This document shows, in pieces, positions 1 to 4,716 of a stretch of 9,151 bases of DNA. The stretch is from positions 1-9,151 of the forward strand of contig DGIF01000059.1 in the NCBI GenBank assembly GCA_002393165.1. Reading direction: 5' to 3'. Made by a program: the position numbers and the translations under genes. The notes below the pieces were generated by a model. The model was not told the origin of the DNA. It did not search any database and saw only the letters and a list, made by a program, of their open reading frames with translations. Source of the DNA: Candidatus Saccharibacteria bacterium UBA3829 (GTDB lineage Bacteria > Patescibacteriota > Saccharimonadia > Saccharimonadales > Saccharimonadaceae). Positions within the stretch are counted from its first letter, which is position 1; every line of letters begins with the position of its first letter.

Positions 1-48
1 GACACAAGGCTCTTCAGGCCTCTGCTCTACCAACTGAGCTACAGAACC
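1..48 (-). tRNA. tRNA-Phe (GAA), 5' part, cut by the window edge
   Basis: Reading the minus strand from 48 gives a standard tRNA 5' half: acceptor strand GGTTCTG (48-42), TA, D-stem GCTC/GAGC enclosing AGTTGGTA (39-24), one A, then an anticodon stem GAGGC/GCCTT with loop CTGAAGA. The anticodon, on coordinates 15-13, is GAA, which reads Phe codons. The 3' half (variable loop, T-arm, 3' acceptor strand) lies outside the window. The gene is divergent from hisS. A minus-strand extended -10 box lies so close that the primary transcript would have almost no 5' leader. Confidence 0.93.
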
Positions 49-56
49 ATACTGCG

Positions 57-65
57 ATTATAGCA
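57..65 (-). promoter_or_regulatory. Extended -10 promoter of tRNA-Phe
   Basis: On the minus strand this reads TGC-TATAAT, with the -10 hexamer on 62-57. The expected start, 7-9 bases downstream, falls at 50-48, that is 0-2 nt before the mature tRNA 5' end. The -35 position (85-80) reads TTCCAA, a poor match, so recognition would rest on the TGN-TATAAT motif. Confidence 0.6.
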
Positions 66-71
66 CACTTG

Positions 72-80
72 TGATATAAT
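72..80 (+). promoter_or_regulatory. Extended -10 promoter of hisS (leaderless)
   Basis: TGA-TATAAT, with the hexamer at 75-80 and no recognisable -35. Only 7 nt separate it from the ATG at 88, so transcription should start at or next to the A of the start codon. There is no room for a Shine-Dalgarno in the transcript. The box lies 12 bp from the divergent tRNA-Phe -10 hexamer, so two polymerases could not bind both at once. A short dyad, CACA-CT-TGTG (64-73), lies between them. Confidence 0.75.
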
Positions 81-87
81 TGGAAGC

Positions 88-1359
88 ATGAAAAGAGTGA
101 ACACGAGCCCGATTTCTGGTATGCAAGAATTATTGCCAGAGCAGCAGGCCACATTTAATCAATTGCGGGAAAACATAGCGGACGTTTATCGGCAACATGG
201 ATTCCTGAATATTGAGACGCCGATAATTGATCGATGTGAGATTTTGCTTGCAAAGGCGGGTGGCGATACGGAGAAACAGATTTATAAAGTTGTTAAAACG
301 GCAGAGGCGAATGAGGGGGCCGATCAAGCGCTGCGTTTTGACCACACGGTGCCGCTAGCACGCTATGTGGTGGAGCATGAAAGCGATTTGAAGTTTCCTT
401 TTAAAGTGTCGCAGATAGGGCGTAATTTCCGCGGAGAGCGAGCACAAAAGGGTAGATTCCGGGAGTTTTACCAATGCGATGTAGATGTGATTGGACGTGG
501 GAGTTTACCACTTTATTACGATGTCGATGTATTGATGACGGCGCTTGATGCTCTGAAAAAAATGGATCTAGAAACGCCAGTGGTAGCGCGGATCAGCAAC
601 CGCAAAATCGTGACTGGCGCGATTGAAGCTCTGAATTTGCAAGACCTGGCGGCGGAGATTTATAACATCATTGACCATTCGGAAAAGGTGCCGGCGGAAG
701 CGACGGTGGCGGCGCTTGATGAGATCGGACTGAGCAAGGAAAATCGTAATAAGATTTTAGCATTAATGCAGCTTAGCGGCGGGGTTGATGAGGTGGTGAA
801 TGGCCTTAAGGCTCTGGGCGTTGTGGGGGAGACGTTCGATTCTGGCGTGGAGGAGCTAGCGTATGTGGTGAGCATGCTCGAAAAGGGTGGCTTTGCCGAG
901 ATGGCACGGGCCGACCTACGGATTGTGCGAGGCTTGGATTATTACACTGGCACAGTGTTTGAATTTTGTTTGCCGGAACACATGGAAGTTGGCTCGATCG
1001 GTGGTGGCGGGCGATACGAAAACCTGGCTGAATATTTTACTGACTTGAGGCTCCCTGGCGTAGGAGCGTCGATTGGACTTAGTAGGCTATTTTATGTCCT
1101 AACTGAAAATAATCTGATAAAAAGTCAAGTAGAGAAAGCGGTAGATGTGGCGGTGGTGCCAATTACGGAGGCAGAGTTGCCATATGCGATGGAAGTGGCC
1201 GCAAAGATGCGTGGGGAGGGTAAAATCACGACCGTAATAGCTTCTGATAAGAAGTTGGGCGACAAACTGAAGTATGCAGCTGCGATGGCAAAACATGGTG
1301 TGGTGCTCGGCGAGACGGAAGTCACGAGCGGCAAATACGAAGTTCGCGATTTTTCGTAA
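88..1359 (+). CDS. hisS: Histidyl-tRNA synthetase (class II aaRS)
   Basis: Charges tRNA-His with histidine using ATP, in the cytosol. The 423-residue length is normal for bacterial HisRS. Class II motif 2 is clear (GRNFRGERAQKGRFREFYQ, with Arg112-Arg118 at its start), preceded by the LRFDHTVPLARYV strand. The HisRS-specific motif RGLDYYTGTVFE begins at Arg281, the expected catalytic arginine. Motif 3 follows (GGGGRYENL, then GVGASIGLSRL), and the C-terminal ~90 residues form the anticodon-binding domain. The ATG at 88 is chosen because it begins the conserved N-terminus and sits 7 nt after a strong -10 box, which suggests leaderless translation. It is the first gene of a probable three-gene transcription unit with the CPTC membrane protein and the DsbA-like protein; no terminator is seen after it. 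Confidence 0.97.
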   Translation: MKRVNTSPISGMQELLPEQQATFNQLRENIADVYRQHGFLNIETPIIDRCEILLAKAGGDTEKQIYKVVKTAEANEGADQALRFDHTVPLARYVVEHESDLKFPFKVSQIGRNFRGERAQKGRFREFYQCDVDVIGRGSLPLYYDVDVLMTALDALKKMDLETPVVARISNRKIVTGAIEALNLQDLAAEIYNIIDHSEKVPAEATVAALDEIGLSKENRNKILALMQLSGGVDEVVNGLKALGVVGETFDSGVEELAYVVSMLEKGGFAEMARADLRIVRGLDYYTGTVFEFCLPEHMEVGSIGGGGRYENLAEYFTDLRLPGVGASIGLSRLFYVLTENNLIKSQVEKAVDVAVVPITEAELPYAMEVAAKMRGEGKITTVIASDKKLGDKLKYAAAMAKHGVVLGETEVTSGKYEVRDFS

Positions 1360-1399
1360 GCTGAAATTAAGTTGGTGTAAAAGTGAGTGTGGAGGTAGT

Positions 1400-2020
1400 G
1401 TGGGCAAGAAGTTCAGGTTTAATTGGCGTAAGTGGCTAGATGGATTTGCGTTAGCTGGCAAAGGAATCCTGTTAGCGACTAGAGAGCGGAGGTTTTGGAT
1501 TGGGTTCGGAGTGGCGTTTTTGTTTTTTGGCACGCTAATGAATCTGCTAGCTGGCGGGCTATCGAAGTTCCAGCTGATGGGAGCGGTGGGATTTGGCGGC
1601 ACAATGAAGATCATAGGAGACGCACTTATTGGGGTGTTTGGGGTGAATATGATTTTCCTGGATTGGTTGCCAGTGTTTTTGATTGCGGTGTTGCAGGGGA
1701 CGCTGATTGGGCTGATCGTGCTGCTTTGGGACAAGAAAAAAGAGCAGAACTCGGCCAACGTGGAAAAAGCGGGGATTATTACCGGGTTGATTGCGCTGGG
1801 GGCGGGTTGCCCGACTTGTGGCACTACTTTACTTACGCCGCTCGTGGGTGCGATTTTCTCGACTGGCGGATTGGCGGCTGCAGGGGTGATTTCTGGTATC
1901 GTGACGGCGGCGGCGATCGTGATTGCCGTGTTGTCACTAAAACGAATCGGTGAGGAAGCCTATGTTATAATAATAAATGAAAAGTTTATGCGGCGAAAAG
2001 CCGAAAAGGAGAGAGTGTGA
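1400..2020 (+). CDS. Polytopic membrane protein with intramembrane CPTC motif
   Basis: I do not recognise a named family. From the GTG at 1400 the product is 206 residues: a basic N-terminus, then hydrophobic segments at about 32-51, 85-109, 124-153 and 157-180, with a weaker one near 60-82, and a charged tail. Its only cysteines are Cys137 and Cys140, in GAGCPTCGTTLLTPL, at the start of or within the third strong membrane segment. The start is set by GGAGG at 1391-1395, 4 nt upstream; an upstream in-frame ATG at 1274 would overlap hisS by 86 bp and add a low-complexity, unlikely N-terminus. The stop overlaps the next gene's GTG (GTGA), so it should be translationally coupled to the DsbA-like thioredoxin. 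I infer a DsbB/VKOR- or CcdA-like redox partner; a metal or sulfur transporter is an alternative. Confidence 0.85.
   Translation: MGKKFRFNWRKWLDGFALAGKGILLATRERRFWIGFGVAFLFFGTLMNLLAGGLSKFQLMGAVGFGGTMKIIGDALIGVFGVNMIFLDWLPVFLIAVLQGTLIGLIVLLWDKKKEQNSANVEKAGIITGLIALGAGCPTCGTTLLTPLVGAIFSTGGLAAAGVISGIVTAAAIVIAVLSLKRIGEEAYVIIINEKFMRRKAEKERV
1963..1971 (+). promoter_or_regulatory. Possible internal extended -10 for the dsbA-like gene
   Basis: TGT-TATAAT inside the 3' end of the membrane-protein gene, formed where three consecutive Ile codons are all ATA. No -35 is present. A start near 1977-1979 would give a leader of about 40 nt with a small GCGGC-GAAAA-GCCG hairpin just before AGGAG (2007-2011). 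It resembles the other -10 boxes of the window, but it lies in coding sequence and may be fortuitous. Confidence 0.3.
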
Positions 2021-2712
2021 AGGTAGGGAAAATTGCTAGAATTATCGGGATTGCTGGGGTGGCGATGGCAATTCTGGCGGCGATTATAGTAAGTATGAGC
2101 CAAGAGCCGTCGAATGCGGAAATGGTGTGGGATCCGGCGATGACGGTAGGCAACATGGAAGCGAAGAATTACTTTATCATTTATTCCGACGTGGCGTGCC
2201 CGTATTGTGTGGCGTTTGAGAACGCGATTGTTGAGCATGAAGCTGAGTTCAAGGAATATCTTGAGCAAAATGATGTGTTGCTAGAGGTGCGGGTGTCTGA
2301 TTTTCTTTATGAATACGGCCAGGTGAAGTCGGTTGAATCACGATACGGGGCGGAGGCGATTTATTGCGCTAGAAACGAAGGAAAATTCTGGGAATATTAT
2401 AACCTTGCGATAACGAGAGTGTGGAGTGAGTACTACGAGAAAATGGGGAAGGCGGCGTTTGGGGATTTCAACAAGTTGGGGAAGGATTATTGGATTAAGA
2501 TGGGCGAAGAAATCGGACTTGGGGAGAGTTTTGCGAGCTGCGTGGAAAATGACGAGATGGTCGAGGAGATTGAAAAAAATGCCGCGAAAAGCGCGAAATT
2601 AGTAGACGGAATGCCATATTTTAAGTTTAATAGCACAGTGCAATCGGGGTTTGATTTGTCGTGGGGATGGGAATACGTATTGATGTATTTCGATTCAGGA
2701 ATAAAATCTTAA
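2017..2712 (+). CDS. Membrane-anchored DsbA-like thioredoxin-fold protein
   Basis: Predicted extracytoplasmic thiol-disulfide oxidoreductase of 231 residues. Lys2, Lys5 and Arg8 precede a hydrophobic stretch at 9-27, and no lipobox or clear cleavage site follows, so a single N-terminal anchor is likely. The thioredoxin fold begins near residue 50 (NYFIIYSDVACPYCVAFENA) with active site Cys61-Pro-Tyr-Cys64. The helical insertion typical of DsbA proteins follows, and the cis-proline loop is DGMPYF (Pro200). Two more cysteines are Cys117 and Cys175. CPYC and the helical insertion favour a Thioredoxin_4/DsbA-type oxidase or isomerase over thioredoxin itself. GTG at 2017 is chosen because it overlaps the upstream stop (GTGA) and AGGAG (2007-2011) precedes it by 5 nt. 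Its likely redox partner is the CPTC membrane protein just upstream. No terminator is seen between its stop and the downstream ncRNA. Confidence 0.9.
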   Translation: MKVGKIARIIGIAGVAMAILAAIIVSMSQEPSNAEMVWDPAMTVGNMEAKNYFIIYSDVACPYCVAFENAIVEHEAEFKEYLEQNDVLLEVRVSDFLYEYGQVKSVESRYGAEAIYCARNEGKFWEYYNLAITRVWSEYYEKMGKAAFGDFNKLGKDYWIKMGEEIGLGESFASCVENDEMVEEIEKNAAKSAKLVDGMPYFKFNSTVQSGFDLSWGWEYVLMYFDSGIKS

Positions 2713-2760
2713 CCTTAAGAATACCTGCTGCGCAATGATATTTGTGTGGTGTCAAGTATA

Positions 2761-2789
2761 ATTATATCACAAAAGTCGCAAAAAATCAA
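2761..2789 (-). promoter_or_regulatory. Possible minus-strand promoter divergent from the ncRNA
   Basis: On the minus strand: TTGATT (2789-2784), a 17-bp spacer, then TGA-TATAAT (2769-2761). Its core, GTGATATAATT, is identical to the hisS promoter core. Its -35 and that of the + strand ncRNA promoter lie back to back inside a perfect 10-bp palindrome, TCAATATTGA (2786-2795). Transcription would start near 2754 and run antisense into the 3' end of the dsbA-like gene. A weak hairpin followed by TTTTATT (minus strand, about 2720-2700) could end it after about 55 nt. No ORF is evident. Confidence 0.4.
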
Positions 2790-2791
2790 TA

Positions 2792-2819
2792 TTGACACTA
2801 AAAAAGGCTATGCTAAAAT
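2792..2819 (+). promoter_or_regulatory. Strong consensus promoter of the ncRNA
   Basis: TTGACA (2792-2797), 16-bp spacer, TAAAAT (2814-2819) with a TGC extension immediately before it (2811-2813). The region upstream (2757-2791) is rich in A and T, like an UP element. It is the only promoter in the window with a full consensus -35, which suggests high expression. The expected start is near 2826. Confidence 0.8.
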
Positions 2820-2825
2820 AAAGTT

Positions 2826-2967
2826 AGGTTCGGGCCAATCACACGTTGAGAGGGGCCGGAGCCAGGGGAAGGGTGGAGAGTGTAATTGTTTTGGCTGAGA
2901 TTTTTGGCTAAACCACCTAGAAATGAGAATTGTAAAACTCCTACCTCGTGGGGGAGTTTTATTTTTT
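2826..2967 (+). ncRNA. Probable structured small RNA or riboswitch-like leader, family unknown
   Basis: About 140 nt bounded by a consensus promoter and an intrinsic terminator, with no convincing ORF. The start can pair with the end: AGGT (2826-2829) with ACCT (2915-2918). GGCCAA (2833-2838) can pair with TTGGCT (2904-2909), and AGCCA (2860-2864) with TGGCT (2892-2896), giving nested helices; TTTTGGCT occurs twice (2889-2896, 2902-2909). ACAC (2841-2844) can also meet GTGT (2880-2883), crossing the inner helix as a pseudoknot would. The middle (2849-2880) is purine-rich with closely spaced G-tracts. GGTGGAG (2872-2878) can pair with the 5' arm of the terminator (2938-2945, one bulged U), a possible antiterminator. 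It could be a free-standing sRNA or a regulatory leader of the 3D-domain gene. I do not see the hallmarks of SRP RNA, RNase P, tmRNA or c-di-AMP riboswitches. The 5' end is inferred from promoter spacing. Confidence 0.6.
2934..2967 (+). terminator. Rho-independent terminator
   Basis: AAAACTCC (2934-2941) pairs perfectly with GGAGTTTT (2953-2960); CC (2944-2945) and GG (2950-2951) can close a TCGT loop. The tail is ATTTTTT (2961-2967). It ends the ncRNA and probably also any transcript reading through from the hisS operon. The 3D-domain gene then has its own -10 box 13 bp downstream. Confidence 0.88.
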
Positions 2968-2977
2968 GGCATAAGTG

Positions 2978-2986
2978 TGGTATAAT
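2978..2986 (+). promoter_or_regulatory. Extended -10 promoter of the 3D-domain gene (leaderless)
   Basis: TGG-TATAAT, with the hexamer at 2981-2986. The -35 position reads TTTATT, part of the upstream terminator's T-tract. Seven nt separate the box from the ATG at 2994, the same spacing as at hisS, so a leaderless mRNA is expected. No Shine-Dalgarno precedes this ATG. Confidence 0.75.
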
Positions 2987-2993
2987 ATTAGAT

Positions 2994-3887
2994 ATGAGAC
3001 TTTCTCGCAAAGTTAATAGGATTTTGCTTGTGGCTGGCGTTTTTGCAGTGATTTTTGGGGTGGTGATGGCGCTTGGTTTAAAGAGCGATACTTTTGCTAA
3101 AAATGACGGCGAGGTGACGTCGGAAGAGCATTTTGTGACGATTGAGGATGGTGATGATGTTGTGACGGTCAAGACGAGCGCTCGGACGGTAGGTGAGCTG
3201 CTTCAGAGAGCCGACGTAGTGGTGACGGAGGCGGATATCGTGAATCCGGGCCTCGAGACGGAGATTGATGATGACGGGCTGACGGTAAGCGTGTGGCGGG
3301 CGCGGCCGGTGTTGATTAGCGATGGAGTAAGGAAGCAATATTTGATGACGACGGAAACGGACGGGCGGGAAATTGTGGTCAAGTATGGCAAGGAGATTTT
3401 TGAGGAGGACGAAGTGACTGAGGTGGCGGAATATGACTTTTTAATGACGGGGCCAGCGTATGTGTATGCGGTGACGCGTAATCACGTGGAGCCGGAGCCA
3501 GAGCCGGAACCGGTGGTAGATTTGTCGAGTAAGCTTGATGTGGCGCCGCTGACGGCGAGACGGGGCGTGAACCAGTATTACGTGACGGTAAATGGCCAGA
3601 CGATTTACCGGAAGGAGACTTATTATGACTTGCCAATGGGTGGCGTGATGGCAATTGCAGCGAGAGAGTGTGGGGTGCCAGCATATTACGAGGTGCGTGA
3701 GGACGGCGTGAAAGTGGACGCAGAAGGTTATGTTTTAGTGGCGGCCGATCTTGGCCGTTATCCGCGGTGCACGGTAGTGGAAACTTCGCTTGGGCTAGGC
3801 CGGGTGTACGATACTGGGTCGTTTGCGCTTTCGAACCCGGAGCAGTTTGACCTTGCAACAGATTGGACTAATCGAAATGGCAGATAG
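2994..3887 (+). CDS. Secreted DUF348 / 3D-domain cell-wall hydrolase (YabE/RpfB-like)
   Basis: Predicted exported peptidoglycan-active protein of 297 residues. It has a basic start (MRLSRKVNR) and a hydrophobic signal or anchor at about 10-29. Ubiquitin-like DUF348 repeats follow, one clear at about 47-107 (VTIEDGDDVVTV, ARTVGELL) and a weaker one after it. Then come an acidic proline linker (VEPEPEPEPVV) and a C-terminal 3D/double-psi-beta-barrel domain. The three aspartates of that domain are Asp273 (VYDTG), Asp286 (QFDL) and Asp290 (ATDW). No G5 domain is obvious. Its only two cysteines in the mature part, Cys226 and Cys259, are in the 3D region and could form a disulfide. YabE in Bacillus and RpfB in actinobacteria lie near ksgA, as here. 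ATG 2994 fits the signal peptide and the -10 spacing; an open upstream extension (TTG 2886) would run through the terminator. Lytic transglycosylase activity is inferred from the family. Confidence 0.9.
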   Translation: MRLSRKVNRILLVAGVFAVIFGVVMALGLKSDTFAKNDGEVTSEEHFVTIEDGDDVVTVKTSARTVGELLQRADVVVTEADIVNPGLETEIDDDGLTVSVWRARPVLISDGVRKQYLMTTETDGREIVVKYGKEIFEEDEVTEVAEYDFLMTGPAYVYAVTRNHVEPEPEPEPVVDLSSKLDVAPLTARRGVNQYYVTVNGQTIYRKETYYDLPMGGVMAIAARECGVPAYYEVREDGVKVDAEGYVLVAADLGRYPRCTVVETSLGLGRVYDTGSFALSNPEQFDLATDWTNRNGR

Positions 3888-3888
3888 A

Positions 3889-3971
3889 GGAGCTTGCAAT
3901 ACCTCCTTTTCGGACACACTCAAGGCCGTTCGGCCAAGCCTATGGTCCTCAAAGGAGGTATTGTGAGTTCC
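3889..3971 (+). promoter_or_regulatory. Long hairpin sequestering the rsmA SD and start codon
   Basis: Positions 3889-3909 pair with 3951-3971 without interruption over 21 bp (18 Watson-Crick, 3 G-U). The core is a perfect 13-bp inverted repeat (3897-3909 with 3951-3963). The right arm holds the complete Shine-Dalgarno AAAGGAGGT (3951-3959) and the GTG start (3963-3965), so both are buried. The apical part adds GGAC/GTCC (3912-3915 with 3945-3948) and a GGCC-GTTC-GGCC hairpin (3924-3935). It begins two bases after the upstream stop codon. No T-run follows, so it is not an intrinsic terminator. The likely role is translational control of rsmA; a ribosome terminating at 3885-3887 would reach the left arm and could open it. 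Confidence 0.85.
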
Positions 3972-4706
3972 AAAAATAACATTTCGCTTGGTCAGCATTG
4001 GCTCTATAATCGCGCGATATTGAACGAGATTGCGGAGCTGGCTGGACAGGGGCCGCTTTGTATAGAGATTGGGCCGGGGCTTGGGACGTTGACGTCGTCG
4101 CTTTTTAAGCGGTTTGACAAGGTAATTGCGGTGGAGTTTGACGCGGATTTGGCACGAAAGTTGCCGGGCTCGTTTCCGGGGAAGAATCTAGAGGTTGTGA
4201 ACCAGGATTTTTTGAAGTATGATTTGGCGGCGGTGCCGCGCCCGTATGTGGTGGCGGGGAATATTCCGTATTACATCACGAGCCCGATCATCGAACATAT
4301 TTTGGCAACCGAGAATGCGCCGGAACGAGTGGTGCTTTTGATGCAAAAAGAAGTGGCGGAGCGAATCGTGGCCGAAAAAGAGACTTTGCTGTCGCTCAGG
4401 GTAAAAAATCGAGCCGATGCGGAACTGGGTCCGGTGGTGGTCGCGAGTGAGTTTACGCCGCCGCCGAAGGTGGATTCGCAAGTGTTGGTTTTAAAACCGC
4501 ACGCGCCAGTGGTGCCGGATGAGGTTTTTCGGCTGATTGAAGTCGGTTTTATCGCGCCAAGAAAGAAAACAGTGCGGAACTTGTCGGTTTTGAAGGCACG
4601 CGAGGAAATCCAAGAGATATTTATGCAGCTTGGTATCGGTGTGGACGTGCGGCCGGGGGATTTGCATCTTGACGATTGGTGCAAAATTTATCAAAAGATG
4701 GTATAA
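3963..4706 (+). CDS. rsmA: 16S rRNA (adenine1518/1519-N6)-dimethyltransferase
   Basis: Dimethylates two adjacent adenines in helix 45 near the 3' end of 16S rRNA using S-adenosylmethionine, a late step of 30S maturation. The 247 residues carry the family motifs in order: SLGQHWL (residues 8-14), the SAM-binding EIGPGLGTLT (from Glu35), an acidic VEFD, NQDFL, the catalytic NIPYY (Asn100-Tyr104), a QKEVAERI helix, TPPPKVDSQV, and APRKKTVRN near the C-terminus. GTG 3963 is chosen for its perfect SD (AAAGGAGGT, 3951-3959) 3 nt upstream. An in-frame ATG at 3942, in the loop of the hairpin, is an alternative that lacks an SD. No promoter is seen in the spacer, so it should depend on the 3D-domain gene's transcript. 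Its stop codon (4704-4706) lies inside the serS -10 box. Confidence 0.96.
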   Translation: MSSKNNISLGQHWLYNRAILNEIAELAGQGPLCIEIGPGLGTLTSSLFKRFDKVIAVEFDADLARKLPGSFPGKNLEVVNQDFLKYDLAAVPRPYVVAGNIPYYITSPIIEHILATENAPERVVLLMQKEVAERIVAEKETLLSLRVKNRADAELGPVVVASEFTPPPKVDSQVLVLKPHAPVVPDEVFRLIEVGFIAPRKKTVRNLSVLKAREEIQEIFMQLGIGVDVRPGDLHLDDWCKIYQKMV

Positions 4707-4707
4707 T
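4699..4707 (+). promoter_or_regulatory. Extended -10 promoter of serS (leaderless)
   Basis: TGG-TATAAT, with the hexamer at 4702-4707, overlapping the last codons and the stop of rsmA. No good -35. Nine nt lie between it and the ATG at 4717, so transcription should begin within a few bases of the start codon. There is no Shine-Dalgarno before this ATG. Confidence 0.7.
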
Positions 4708-4716
4708 GGTAACAAT

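Noticed and set aside
1274..1399. Upstream start (ATG 1274) of the CPTC membrane protein
   Set aside because: It would overlap hisS by 86 bp out of frame, lacks an SD and adds a Cys/Arg-rich non-conserved stretch.
1099..1824. Minus-strand open frame of 241 codons
   Set aside because: It spans the hisS 3' end and the membrane-protein gene antisense, with low-complexity Ser/Pro-rich translation and no SD; an effect of codon bias on the opposite strand.
1495..1953. Plus-strand frame of 152 codons inside the membrane-protein gene
   Set aside because: The overlapping frame encodes a coherent membrane protein with a conserved-looking CPTC motif and good SD; this one is Gly/Asp/Trp-rich noise.
2018..2020. 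UGA read as glycine (Gracilibacteria/SR1 code)
   Set aside because: TGA here ends a gene at the usual overlap with the next start, and no conserved gene in the window needs TGA read through.
2707..2720. Dyad TCTTAA-CC-TTAAGA at the dsbA-like stop as a + strand terminator
   Set aside because: The stem is short and AT-rich and no T-run follows on the + strand; at most a weak minus-strand terminator.
2826..2967. SRP RNA, RNase P RNA, tmRNA, 6S RNA, c-di-AMP or guanidine-I riboswitch
   Set aside because: The diagnostic strings I know, such as GGAAGCAGCC of SRP RNA or GACAGCTAAC of the c-di-AMP aptamer, are missing; a covariance search would settle it.
2886..2993. 36-codon N-terminal extension of the 3D-domain gene from TTG 2886
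   Set aside because: It would run through the intrinsic terminator and the -10 box, and would place residues ahead of a normal signal peptide.
3379..3858. Minus-strand open frame of 159 codons
   Set aside because: Fully antisense to the 3D-domain gene, Pro/Arg/Ser-rich, no family resemblance.
3894..3962. Upstream extension of rsmA from TTG 3894
   Set aside because: The frame is open only because it crosses the hairpin; the perfect SD before GTG 3963 and family length support the shorter form.
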